64,000 bases of DNA from Linnemannia elongata (Eukaryota; Mortierellomycota; Mortierellomycetes; Mortierellales; Mortierellaceae), in assembly GCA_036320915.1 (NCBI GenBank), contig JAXBDG010000006.1, forward strand, positions 868,001 to 932,000, written 5' to 3'. Shown in pieces: positions 32,768-44,191 of the stretch (within the stretch, counting starts at the first letter, position 1; each line of letters opens with the position of its first letter). The position numbers and the translations under genes are program-made. Under the pieces are notes generated by a model. That model saw only the letters and a list, made by a program, of their open reading frames with translations, was not told the DNA's origin and did no database searches.

Positions 32768-35141
32768 CGAGGAAGGAGGCGTGCTCTGTTCTGATATACA
32801 GCAGGAGGCTACATGGAGGCTTTGTTTCTACGGGACTCATCAGTCCTCGCCGAGGTGATCGCTGCTTGATGGCGTGTTCCTTTTTTTCCTTCGATGATAG
32901 CCCTCACCAAGAAACACAAACGCGACCGTGATCGTAGAAATTTCACCCAGCGCTCTCATCGTTCTAGTTCTTCCTTCCCATCTTATCCCTATTTTGGGGT
33001 TTGCGGCGTGCTTGCTCATTCTTAACAACACGGCAAAGGCATAATGGGGTTGGCCGAGACCCGAATGACTGGTCACAAAGAAGCGGGCAAGGGGTGAGAA
33101 GTGTTGAAGGGCAAAGAACAGGAGGACAATAGCGACCCCCCCTCCCCCCCTTGCTTAAAAGTTTTTTTTGCTTGGCCATGCCAAGTAGTCCTCAAAGGTA
33201 ATGAAAGTTGTAACTAAGCCTTGTCATGAGCAATAAATCAGCCCGCCGTTTCGGTTTCTGAGTGCATCTTCGACTTTCAGGTAGGCACAAAACAGATTAA
33301 ACCAGACTTGCGAGCAATAATCTCCATATGATTCGTTGCACTGTTTCTTTGCTCAAGGACTCAGAGAGCATTTAAGTATTGCATAAACCGAGGCTGCTCA
33401 CTCATGACAATATTTAATGATGTGGTATCCACTGACGAAAACAAGGACTGTGCGTCAATCGGCCATTGCAGAAAGACGAAAATGATAACAAGGCGAAGGC
33501 TGATGGCCAACAGTAGTCTGCCTTGAGCAATGGTGCCATGCCAAGAGGGCAGGCGCCTTGGCTAATAATGGATCAATAACAACGAAATAGAGATGGAAGA
33601 TGGAGGTGAGAGCCAAAAATTTATAAAGGAGGGAAGTGTTCGAGCAACAAATGAAGCAAAATTTCATTTATCCCCGAGCCTGCGTTCTGGTTTTTTTTCT
33701 CATCACCACTGTCGTCTTTGGAAACTCTCGACCCTGTTTGTCGTTGAAAAGGTCGATTGAACTGCGCATTCGCACAGCAACATTGTTGTTACTGGAGATG
33801 ACGGGGCAACAAAGGTGGCACGTTTCAAGTCTTTTTGTGAGGTAATTGTTATTAGCGACCAATGATCGACCATTCTTAGCTTTGTCCTTTCGAGTGATAC
33901 ACTTTTGGTTTTGGAAGTGGACCTTCTTTGACGAGCGCCTTCGAACTCAAACAAAGAGCGATGCCTTTTTTGAGCAAGCTGTAATAGGATGACTGATGGC
34001 GAAGATGCTAAGATACAATGAGGCAGCCATATTGGGAATTCTAACAAAAGGAAAATCAATCATGGAAAAACAGGCGAAATAGATTCACCAGGATCACGTT
34101 CAGAAAATGCAGCGTTACTGTGGTCATACTTTTTTACTTTATGCCATGCATCTCTTTTTCTTTTCTCCCCTTAGACTCTTGTTTGCGAATACAGGGAGAG
34201 CCAATCACCCCATGAAAATCACGAGTAACCCTCAATCAGATATGGATTCATATGGCCAAACGAGGTGGTATGATTCTAGGCTGCAGGAGGTATGGTAGAG
34301 TCGTCTTTTAGCATAATGGAGTTCGCAAAACAGTCTGGCGAAGACTTAATGTTGTTTCACGAACGTAAAATGTCAAAAGACACATTTCTTTCCTACCAAT
34401 CAAAGGCTGCCGATTGGTATCAAGTAAGATGGCAAAGCAACTTGCACCCTTCATAGTATAAAGGGTTGGTCGGCTCCCAATTTTTTTTTTTTTTTTTTTT
34501 CAAAAAAAACCTCCACTCGCCAACAATTCATTATGTCCGCTTTCCGACACTAGCGCCCAACAAATTCCCATCTCATTATACCATGCGCCCAGTCGTGTAC
34601 ACATATCTTTGGTCCATTTATCCCAGACAAGCAGAACCCCGGTCGCCGCCGAGCCCCATAGAAGCCCCATCCCTGAACAAAAAAAAAAAAAAAAACAACA
34701 AAAAAACGGTTGTCGCTCTGGACACTCTCGTCCGCTGAATTAATTGCACTATCGAGATTCCTTTGAATCCTAGAGGCGTCAGTCGGTAACTGCTGCCTTC
34801 TCACCTGATCTCCGGAACGGTACCTCAACTCGGCACATCGAGTTCCGGTGTGCTAATCACCTGGATGTACCGGTACACCACATAGATCTCCTTTCGATCA
34901 CTCTCGCAAGCTGGCAAAACATTGCTGAGCCATCAGAACCTTGTTGCAGTGGAAACAACATTCTAAAAACAGCTCGTATCCTCTACCCCTTTTAAGTCAC
35001 AGGTAATTGTAATATTCTTCGCCAGTTTCTTCGATGCTTTGCCATATGTAAAAAAAAAAAACCTTTTCTCCCCTCTTTCATCTCATGATCAACGCCCACT
35101 CACGCATCCTTCATCGACACTCTGTAGAAGGTTAAACAACT
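32768..35141. other. Gene-poor DNA upstream of the F-box gene
   Basis: Short frames only. Contains C-rich (33133-33149) and T- or A-run tracts (34482-34500, 34680-34695). No supported gene, tRNA or element. The last 150 bases or so are the presumed promoter and leader of the gene at 35142. Confidence 0.4.
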
Positions 35142-37625
35142 ATGTCAACACCAATAACGACGACTATCGCCATAACTGCACAGTCTTCACACCACCAACG
35201 TTCATCGAACAACCAGAATCATCTGGCTCGACAGCTGTATAACTACAACTCCACCACCTCTCGCCTCCTTTCCTTACCGCCGGAGCTCTTGAAGCTGGTT
35301 CTTTCTTACCTTTACGACCCACTCGACCTCCTACGTTTCTCTTATACCTGCCATGAACTTTTTTATATCACGGCTCCCGCCGACTGGTACTCCCTTGCCA
35401 CGTACACTTATACCAACTGGGTCCAATCTTGTGGTGGCCCTAAAGCGAGAGATTGGAAGACGATGGTCCTCAAGGACGCCGCCTTGGGAGTTCGTCTTGG
35501 AGCTACTCTCCCACTCCCTGATGTTATTTTATCCACATCGTCTTCCACCCTAACGACTGCCTCTTCCCCCTCAACGTCTGCGCTGTCTCTTCCAATCTCA
35601 GGGACGTCGCTTGCTACAACAACTGACGTCATCCCTTCAAGACCCTCACCACATCCGCCACCGCTATCCGTGGACCAATGGGCGACTAGCGCCTCCCGCC
35701 TGCCTTCCTCCTTGGATGAGTTTAACCGTCGTCGCCCCCTCAGAGTTAAACTTTCTGAGGCACAGTTCTTCGAGACCGACCGAGAGACCCAAGATGCCCC
35801 CGGCGCCCCCTGGGTGCGCATGGGATCCCCTATATACAACATTGATCGAGACTCTCACACCGCTATTGCCGCCTCGATGATCACCCGTCCAAAGTCCATT
35901 CCTTCCAAGAGCAACGGTGGCGATCCTCGCCCTCACGACCACGAGATCTTGTTCTACAGCTTGCCCGATCTGACCAACCCTATTGCTCGTTGCGGCAGCG
36001 ATGTTTGGGAGAAGGACAAGAAGACCAACACCCAGACTCAGACCGGCGCCCAGCCTTGGTACCATCCCTTCACTCGCGACATGATGCAAGTGGCACAGGT
36101 AGTCGAGATCAAGCACTACCCTGACGATATCGTTGGGGGCATGCGTGTCGTCGTTGTCATCGCCTTCGGACAGCGTGCTCGTCCTTGGGTTAATAATGCC
36201 ACCGACTCACATATCCTTGGCGTTTGGCTGATGCTTAAAGTCATTGAAGTGAGGGTACCGGTGACATCCATGACCCCTCTGTCCAACTGGATGATGAACC
36301 ACTTCCGAGCATCACCAGGTCTTGAACCTAAGGTGCCCAGGAATTGTGTACGGATCCACCCTGACAGTGTTGTCAAGTACGAAAGTCTGGAGCCTCGCCA
36401 GCACCAGATCACAATGCACGGACGTATCGTCAAGCTTTACTCTGCACCTGAACCTCGTCCACTTCCGACGAATACTACTGGAAGTGGTCAGCCAACAACA
36501 CCTATGGACGTAGATACTGAGAGGAAGGTTGATTGTATTGCGATTTTTGGGACACAAAACTCGGATGTGGCATCGGCGATGGTTATCAAGAAGGTGCTTT
36601 TCTGCGATGACGATGCGTCGGACCTTGGCAGGAAAACATACTCAAACAAGGCTGTGAGTCGTGGAGTGAGCTGCATGACGTTGTTTCCAGATCACAGTGG
36701 ATACGAGCACTATCTTGTCTTGTTCAACCAGCACGGAAGAGGCATGGTCTGGGATTGGGTTCGCGAGAAGCAGATCACACAACTTCACATGCCCATTGAC
36801 AAGAGCAGGAGTAGAGGAGACCGGAGAGTTGGTGACGAACCAGCGAACATCGGGGTCGTTACTGGCAGTACTTTGGCGACAGCTGGAAACCCGGCAGGCG
36901 ATGCTGGCGCGGCTGGAGCTTCATCTCCTCGCCGCAGAGTGTACTATTGGGGCGTGCAGGTCAGCGCAGCTCTAGAGGTCTCTTTTCCGGAGGATTTGAA
37001 CAATGTTGACAACAACAGCGGCACTTTCAGGATTGTCACGATGGCGGATGGTGCAGATGATGAGTGGGAGTCATGTTGGTGGAACATCACTATGGATGAG
37101 TTGCAGGACCCAATGGCATCGCTGCCAGCGCCCCCGATCATCGACAGAAACAAGTCAGGATCGAGTACAAATGTGAACAACGGGGCCAAGCCCCCATTGA
37201 TTTCGAGTGTCAAACGGTTCGAGCGCAAGACCTATGGCATCTGCATCCCTGAGCAACAAAAGACACATTCAGCCGAAAACAACAAACCTATCCAGTTTAT
37301 AGCTTACGTCATTTGGAATCACTACAGGATCGGCTTGTCGTCGCGGATGGGTATCTGCATGGTGGATTTGGAAGAGCCCGAGTCGTCTGGTGTTGTTGCC
37401 GATCAACAGTGGATCACATTCCTGAAGGACCGTGAGGATCTAATCGACATAGCCATCTTTGGTCACAACCTCGTCGTTACGCTCAAGACTGGCCATCTCG
37501 TCTGGTCGTTCTACGGACAGGACACGACGCCGTTCGTGTCCAAGGAAGGACTCGGTCTCCGCATGGACACAGGACGTAGTTTGGAGAACGATTTTATGAA
37601 CATTAGACCCGTCATTGTGCAGTGA
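35142..37625 (+). CDS. F-box protein
   Basis: Single exon, 827 residues. The first 40 are Ser/Thr/Asn/His-rich. An F-box occupies about 41-84 (LLSLPPELLKLVLSYLYDPL followed by DLLRFSYTCHELF), including the Leu-Pro-x-Glu-Leu core that binds Skp1, so the protein is probably the substrate receptor of an SCF ubiquitin ligase. The remaining 740 residues have no repeat I can name. Several segments look like beta strands (for example VVIAFGQRARPWV, FGHNLVVTLKTGHLVWSFYG), suggesting a beta-propeller or similar substrate-binding fold. Ser/Thr/Pro-rich linkers lie at about 125-185 and 560-590. The stop is followed by a very A-rich 3' end. Confidence 0.85.
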   Translation: MSTPITTTIAITAQSSHHQRSSNNQNHLARQLYNYNSTTSRLLSLPPELLKLVLSYLYDPLDLLRFSYTCHELFYITAPADWYSLATYTYTNWVQSCGGPKARDWKTMVLKDAALGVRLGATLPLPDVILSTSSSTLTTASSPSTSALSLPISGTSLATTTDVIPSRPSPHPPPLSVDQWATSASRLPSSLDEFNRRRPLRVKLSEAQFFETDRETQDAPGAPWVRMGSPIYNIDRDSHTAIAASMITRPKSIPSKSNGGDPRPHDHEILFYSLPDLTNPIARCGSDVWEKDKKTNTQTQTGAQPWYHPFTRDMMQVAQVVEIKHYPDDIVGGMRVVVVIAFGQRARPWVNNATDSHILGVWLMLKVIEVRVPVTSMTPLSNWMMNHFRASPGLEPKVPRNCVRIHPDSVVKYESLEPRQHQITMHGRIVKLYSAPEPRPLPTNTTGSGQPTTPMDVDTERKVDCIAIFGTQNSDVASAMVIKKVLFCDDDASDLGRKTYSNKAVSRGVSCMTLFPDHSGYEHYLVLFNQHGRGMVWDWVREKQITQLHMPIDKSRSRGDRRVGDEPANIGVVTGSTLATAGNPAGDAGAAGASSPRRRVYYWGVQVSAALEVSFPEDLNNVDNNSGTFRIVTMADGADDEWESCWWNITMDELQDPMASLPAPPIIDRNKSGSSTNVNNGAKPPLISSVKRFERKTYGICIPEQQKTHSAENNKPIQFIAYVIWNHYRIGLSSRMGICMVDLEEPESSGVVADQQWITFLKDREDLIDIAIFGHNLVVTLKTGHLVWSFYGQDTTPFVSKEGLGLRMDTGRSLENDFMNIRPVIVQ

Positions 37626-37656
37626 AAAAAAAAAAGAAAAAAAACCAGAAAAAAAC

Positions 37657-37657
<1 letters not shown>

Positions 37658-37696
<39 letters not shown>
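37658..37696 (+). repeat. A39 homopolymer in the F-box 3' region
   Basis: Thirty-nine consecutive A bases beginning 33 bases after the stop codon, with further A-runs just upstream. Being genomic, it could mimic a poly(A) tail in oligo-dT-primed libraries. Confidence 0.95.
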
Positions 37697-37702
<6 letters not shown>

Positions 37703-37725
37703 CATGCACTGTACAGTAAATGTAT

Positions 37726-37731
37726 AATAAA
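37726..37731 (+). terminator. Polyadenylation signal of the F-box gene
   Basis: AATAAA 100 bases downstream of the stop codon, after the A-run. Confidence 0.5.
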
Positions 37732-38273
37732 TTAACGATCTAGGAGGGTTGGCAAAGGATGCGAGAATGCATCCAAATGTTACGAGTAAGTACTGTACAT
37801 TGCTCACAAGATTTATTGAGAGCAACTAAAAGGTGGCGAAGAAAGTCGTCTGTGGGGTACAATTAAAGAGACGACTTTTAATCATCATTTTTGGTTGTTT
37901 TTTTTTGCCAACAGAGTCTAGACCAAGACCTCGTCAAATTTGAGAGTCCATCGATCAGCCGCACTGTTACATTTTTTTTTCCTTGGGTCATGAAGGAGAA
38001 GCGCAGACGCCTTGCTTCAAAAGAGCGAAATGACAAACAGAGATAGCAACTATCTGTTCTGTCGGCGTTGCGAAGCCTGCATTCATGCATTTGTTTGTTT
38101 ATCTGTCATTTTGGTTTTCGCTGTTGACCATGGCGGAGTTAGGCCCAAAAACAAGGGATGGGTGGGGTCGGAAAGAAAAAAAAAGTAACGCCAAACAATG
38201 TCACTTTTTGCACACGTACCTTTTTCCCCAACATGTTCATTTCAATAGGATAGCTCGGCCCAGGGTGTCGTGT

Positions 38274-38291
38274 CCCCCCCCCCCCCCCCCC
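38274..38291. repeat. C18 homopolymer followed by a T-run
   Basis: Eighteen C then about nine T. Poly-C of this length is rare compared with the common A/T runs of this window. Confidence 0.9.
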
Positions 38292-38304
38292 TTTTTTTTT
38301 GTTG

Positions 38305-39883
38305 CCGTCGACCTGTCCGATGGCATAATGGTATCCAGACCTGAGCGCCGATTATTGAATTGTGCGAGGATATGCCCGTTGGCTGAAAAACGAACTCGAA
38401 GGGCGATGCATATCGTAGCAGGGGTTATTGTTCCGCGATGTATCCTCGATGATAATCCTTTGAGAAGCCTTGAGCATAGGCCGAGTTTTGATCTCTAATT
38501 TGCGAAAGGGGGAAGAAGTGCTATGTTTGTGATGCACCAACAAGATGAAATATCTGGCCCAGACTCGCATATGCGACAATGACATCTTTGTTTTGGATCC
38601 TGACAACCTCGTTTCTGCATGTGGCCTATATCTTTAGTCGAGCGATAGTAGTTATTTGGGTTGTAGATAGATAGCCTGGCGTTGTCATGCGGGAACGCTT
38701 TGTCGCGGAACGGACAGTTGATAGTCGATATGGTGATAAGTCCAAACCGAACGTGGTCGGATAAAGCTGAGTGAAGCTTCACATCTTTTCTCGACCGCAC
38801 AGTTCATGTGGATGGGAAAGTTGTTCTGCTTTAAGCATCAAAAGAGCGAGAAGAATATAGTCAAACCACGATTGAGTTTCATCCGCATAGTCACTTCGAT
38901 AGCAGTTGGATCGTCAAGGTACGACAGAAAAACAAACATACCGCTCGCTCCTATTCAGCCTTGTCACGGCAGTAGCAGGATACCGTCGAAGATAATATGT
39001 CGTAGAACCGAGCGGATCGTCAGTTATAAGGTCGACAACAACCGATAATGAGATATGTTTCCGATGATGAATGGCCATTTGATATGGAAGTTGGATTGAA
39101 CAATTGTGGGATACCTGTTGCTGACACTGTTCACCGAAAGGAATTGGCTTTCCTTGGTTGACCCAGGCGAGCGGCGATACAATTTGTGTTCCGCGCACTA
39201 ACATCGTTAAAAAGAAGGCGAAGATAGTGGACAATCGACCTTTTCTCGTCACTGAATTGACATGCCGGCACCTTTCACATCATACCCTGGGGATTCTTGT
39301 TGTCGTTCCTGAGAGAAATAGTGCGACTCTGAATGGTAGTATCGACGGAAACGAATATGGCCTGCCACTATGCTCGATGGTGATGAAAAATATAAATATA
39401 GTGCAGCAACTATCTCTCTACGAGACAACGTGGTGCACACAAGTATGCTCCACCGTCTGTTACAAGCTGGACCGATCTGCACCGATGAACACTTCGAAGT
39501 GGCCTCGATATTTAGTTGTTGATTTTTGCCGCTGTGATGCTTGAAACATTCCTCGCAACTCCGCGATAGCACGTTTCAGACGTCAACAATCAGGGATATG
39601 TTTGCCCAATGCGTCCTGGATGAAAATGCGAGTTGGTACTCTTTTCCTAGCATGGTGATCTAAAAATCTGGATATTCCGATTTTCATGGGTTATGCACTC
39701 GAGTTTCTTTGAAATGGCGGGCGATACGAGGTTGACATAGACCGCGTGCGAAAGAAGAAGGATACGATTGGTACTTGATAAGCTAGGTCACCTTCCCTAC
39801 CAGCACGAAAACATGAGGGTGTCGCATGCACTTACCTCGTCGGCGTGACCGATACTACAGCAACAACTGTCCTGTATTTTCAT
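38305..39883 (-). pseudogene. Decaying coding region, family unknown
   Basis: Reading the minus strand downwards, protein-like segments follow one another with shifts and stops between them. Segment 1 starts MKIQDSCCCSIGHADE at 39883 and ends at a consensus donor (GAG|GTAAGT). After an AG acceptor near 39660 comes ITMLGKEYQLAFSSRTHWAN. Then, in another frame, LKRAIAELRGMFQASQRQKS and TTKYRGHFEVFIGADRSS. Later come SDYADETQSWFDYILLALLM, then HVRFGLITISTINCPFRDKA, then RNEVVRIQNKDVIVAYASLG, and PLLRYASPFEFVFQPTG near 38370. The composition is unlike random DNA, but no frame is long and several stops fall inside segments. I infer a multi-exon gene that has lost function; I cannot name it. Some breaks may be undetected introns. 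Confidence 0.45.
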
Positions 39884-42800
39884 CACTATTCAATGACCGC
39901 AAAGGTAGCCTCTGCGCCGGAGTGACATCCTCTGCGATAAAAACCTGAGGCTCTGCTGCGTTGCCTGCTCTTTCGGTCCTGTAAAAAATGACTACTCGTA
40001 CATTTTTACAACAAAGAGTGGAAAAAATACGAGTTAAAATATTCCTTATCTTTCAGTTATCAGATTGTGCCAAATGCACATACCAGTCCATCACTGACAA
40101 GACGATTGAGGTCCTGCATAAATCTAGCAACACACAATTGAGGTTGAACGTCGAATTGATCCTGTTCGCGCCAAGGGTGCGTGGTAATGGTGGTCTTGAA
40201 CAGTCTATGATCGTCAATGCCAAAACGCAGTACGGATAGCTAACTCGCTTATTTTTTACATTTTGTTTTATGGACTGTAAGAATGATCATTGGTCGATAT
40301 CTTGTCACCTGGCACATACCATTTGTGAACGAAAGGGGGAATAAGACCTATTCTTCACACGCCTTTTTTGTTGCCTTTGAAGTCAGGGTAATGGTCTCGG
40401 TATAAGATGAGGGTACCAACCTTTGAGTAACCCTTATTTTTACATTTTTTGCGGGGTCTAGTGTGAGAAGAAATTAATTGAGTGTCCGATATATGTTGTC
40501 ACTTAGCGTGCTTTCTTTTAACGTTTTGAAGAGGCGAGACAATTCGGTAATGTAATTGAATTGTATCCTCCTTGACGATAACAGTTTTTTGCTCGGGATG
40601 TGGCCTTGTAACAAGGAAACAGACTTTTTGTTGAGTGTATGAAGTTTGATAGTGTGAAGGATATTATGATATAAAAAATGTATGCTTTTGCTCGACTGTT
40701 TCTCGATCACTTGACGATATTGTTATTCAAGGTATATCACATTGAGTTGAATTGATGCTGAGTAATGATATAGTGGAGTATATTCTTTATTGGAGGATTC
40801 AGCAATGCGCCTTTCTGGAAGTGAAAAGTAGGCGAGATTTTGAGCAGAAAGCCCGGGCAGTGTGGGAAAAAAGAAGGGTGAGAGGATGAAGGAAGAGGAG
40901 CAAAGGGGCTAAAATCTCAGAGACAAAAGTGCATTCGAGGTATGCACGATGATGTGGCTTTTGTTATGTTTTCTTCTCGGACATGCGCGCGCACAAACAC
41001 GAAATCAGTCGACCGAATGGATCAAAGCCTTGTCTGTTCTCTTTTTTCTTCTATTTGTAAGTACATTTCGCCCCAAGGAACAGTTGGTGTAGTTGCTGGA
41101 CCGGACTAGAGGAAAGTACTGTATAGTAAAAATGCAGAAGCGCCGTTTTGTCGAGCAGTAAAGGTACGGGCGCACAACCAACGCGTCGGTCAGAAAATAC
41201 CTCAATCTTTCAGCCTGGCTCTGACACAAGAAAGATAAGGTAGCCCAAGTAAAAAAATAAAAAAAAATGCCGAAGAAGGTCACATGTGTGTCCAAGTCGG
41301 TGGTTAAACCCTGCACTGCACGCCGTTTTGTTCATTGCTTACTGCTTACTGCTGAACGAGAAGTATGCAAGAAGTCCAGACCAGACACATGTCCCCTCCG
41401 AACAGGCAAGACGGGTTCGGACCCCCAACCTACCAATTGAGACCAACCCCCTTCACCCTCTTCCAATAAGAAACTTGACAGGTTGAACGACTAGATCAAA
41501 TCGGGGGTAGTCGTTGGACTCAAACAGACCAAGGAAAAAGCTCCTTTTGGACAAACAAAAGTACTTGTACTTCTGGTGGGTCAGTAGCCATTGGCCGAAT
41601 GGCCTTTGAACAGGCCAGACGATTCAAAAGAGGCCAACGAGAAGGCAAGCAGGATAAAGAAGGAAGAAAAGGGAGAGAGGGAGAGCATTGTCCCCAAAAA
41701 CTTGATCGAATGGATGAAGTGCACCGAGATGAAAAATGAAAAAAATGATCCGAGATGAAGGCGCAGGAGCAAGATGGGGGAGAGGATAGGAGGAGGAAGA
41801 GGAGACAACCTCGGAGGGGAGGGAGAAAGATGAAAAGAGGGGTAAAACGGTGTGTCAAAAGGGCGTTTTCGTTGTTGTCGATTTTCCTTAGTCGCTCAGT
41901 TGATCCGGATACGAATAGCGATCGAGAGAGAGAGTAAGAAGGGAGAGTGGGCTTCTGCTCTATGGTGAACTCTTGCTGTTCCTCTCGTTTAGACCTATCA
42001 CCTTGATCATCCATCCACATTCGACGTTTGTCCAATGGGTGCATTGAATAGATCGACAACCAGCAGGAGTAAAGTAGGGAAAAGGGGCGTGAAGGAACGA
42101 GGGTTTATCCACTTGGCGCGTTTACACTTTTGGGACCTGCTCTTTTGCGTTTATGTTCGTGTTGTTTTTGTTGGTTTGTGTCACCCCAACACAATCGAAC
42201 ACACACAAGGAGGGAGTTGCACAAAGCACATGGACTATGCGCGAATTGTTGTAATTATCCTCGGCGTACTTCATTTTGGCCGTTTGTGAACCCCACTCTC
42301 GGTCTATCCCCCACGCTTGCTGTTATTCTTTCACTTGTTACAAAAGTCGATGAGAAGATAGATAGAAAGAGATGAGCAAAAACGAGGGTGAGAAGGAGAA
42401 GGGAATGAGGGGTATGTATGTACGATGGTTTGTGAGGGAGTAACAGAAGGCGAGGATAAGAGTCCGTCGTCGTTTGATGGCATCGCTCTGAGTACTCCTG
42501 CACTGCGAAGGAGGAGTATGAGGGAGGAGATAGAGACTTGTTGAGGCTGACGGCCCTTTGGCCCTTTTTTTTCCTTGTCCGTCTTTGACAGTCCAGTAGT
42601 CGAACGAGGAATATGATATGTCATATCATATTTTACAACCCATACGGTACATGGACACCCCTCCATATTCACTCTGTATCGATCGACTCATGCATAAAAG
42701 AAAATTTGAGGGCCCCGGTCTAGTTTGTTACGATTGACGCACTCTGTGGATTGGACTGAGCAAATGAGACGAAAGACAGGGGACGCCTTTTGTCTCCTTT

Positions 42801-43950
42801 ATGAAGTAAGGGTTAGGTCGTGTGGACTGGGTGTCAATTAAGAAAGGACCAACAAAAGAGGAAGGAGTCGAAGTCGAGTAGCCCAATCGCCTCTTATGTT
42901 AACCAAAGAACGAACGAACAAGAACCCCTAGAGTACGAGATGAAAGTACACTAATACATTCTCAAACAACCCCTGGCAGCAGCACGAATGAATATGAATG
43001 AACAAGTGGACAATTGACAGACAGAAAGTGGACAAGAAAGAAAAGAAAAGGGTCTAGCCTTGGATGACTCTACTTTTCTGTGTGTCTATTTTGCCACCCG
43101 GCTGTGTCCTTCCTGCATGTCATCGTGCACACTCACATAAAAAGGGACGGACCATTCCTCCACTTCAACTCTCTTTTTTTACCTTTTCTCTCTCTGTCAA
43201 CTCCACTTCATCTCCTCTTCTTCCTCTTACTCCGTGGTCCTCCTACTCCTAAAGCTTAGAACTTGCCGGAGATCGATCTCTTCCTACAAAACGACATCCC
43301 ATCCCCTCTCCTTTCTTCTCTCCCCTCTTAATACCCAAAAGACACGACAACAAAAAGGTGTGTTTGACTATCCTGTGCTCAATTGCAATCCTGTGCTCCC
43401 AATTTGCGGCTACCGAGCATTAGCGCTACCCTCAACACTACCCTCAACAACAACTTCAACAAAAACGAGCGGTTTTGGTCTATTGCTTTCGAAAAAAACT
43501 CAAGCGCACAGTTTTTGAGGACATTGTGGAATCCGTTTTTAGAGAGAACAATTTTATTTTTGTCCCTGACGCTAATCGAAGGGACAAAGAGTAAGGGGGA
43601 AGAAGACAGACAAAGCTGCGAACACCTGCTGCCACTTGAATATGCATGAGCAGATAGGCAGGTGGTGTGTATGTATGTTAGAGATAAACCTCAACAGCAG
43701 CTAACAACAACGGATGATGACCCAGGGGAGAGATAAATGAGAAAGAGGGACCCGTCGATAAGAGTACACCTCTTGGTAGACGTCCCTGAAGGCGAGTGCA
43801 AAAGGGGAGATACTTTTAAATGGCCTCCATCACATATCCTTCAATCGCAATCGACAAAAAGGAGAGAGAGAGAAAGAGAGAATAAAGAGTCAGGAGTGGG
43901 GCTTGGATAGGATGGGCTGATGCATACAAAAAAAGATCCTCGTCTCTTTT
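39884..43950. other. Gene-poor interval
   Basis: Between 40060 and 40230 the minus strand has another protein-like stretch (SRPPLPRTLGANRINSTFNL) ending at a GTATGT donor, possibly part of the same decaying gene family. Otherwise only short frames. 41411-41445 resembles a tRNA A-box next to a B-box but is too short to be a tRNA. The interval probably includes the distal promoter of the permease gene. Confidence 0.4.
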
Positions 43951-44130
43951 CTTACCTTACCTCCGTTTTTACTAATCGCTCCTTCTCTCTTTTCTCACTT
44001 TTCTTTTTCTTCCTCTTCTTCTCTTTGCTCTTTTCTTTCATCTCCTTCTCTCTTTCTCTTCTTCACCTCTCTTTTCCCCCTCCTTCCCCCCCTTTCTCTC
44101 TACCTATTCCTCTTTCCTGCATATCCCATC
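43951..44130 (+). promoter_or_regulatory. Pyrimidine-rich promoter/leader of the permease gene
   Basis: About 180 bases of nearly uninterrupted C/T (for example CTCTTTTCTCACTTTTC) end some 60 bases before the ATG at 44192. CT blocks like this commonly precede transcription starts in highly expressed filamentous-fungal genes. No TATA box is evident. Confidence 0.45.
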
Positions 44131-44191
44131 CTATCCCTTATAGTCACAGCCACACGCGCTCAGTTCAAACCAACACACAGCCAAGAACAAC

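Noticed and set aside
38321..38392. Stretch CCGATGGCATAATGGTAT resembling the D-arm of a tRNA
   Set aside because: No B-box or acceptor-stem complement follows at tRNA spacing, and the minus strand here reads as part of the decaying coding region.
41411..41445. tRNA-like A-box (TCTCAATTGGTAGG, minus strand) beside a GGGTTCGGACCC B-box-like palindrome
   Set aside because: The two boxes are only a few bases apart, leaving no room for an anticodon arm, and no acceptor stem pairs. Chance or a very short relic.
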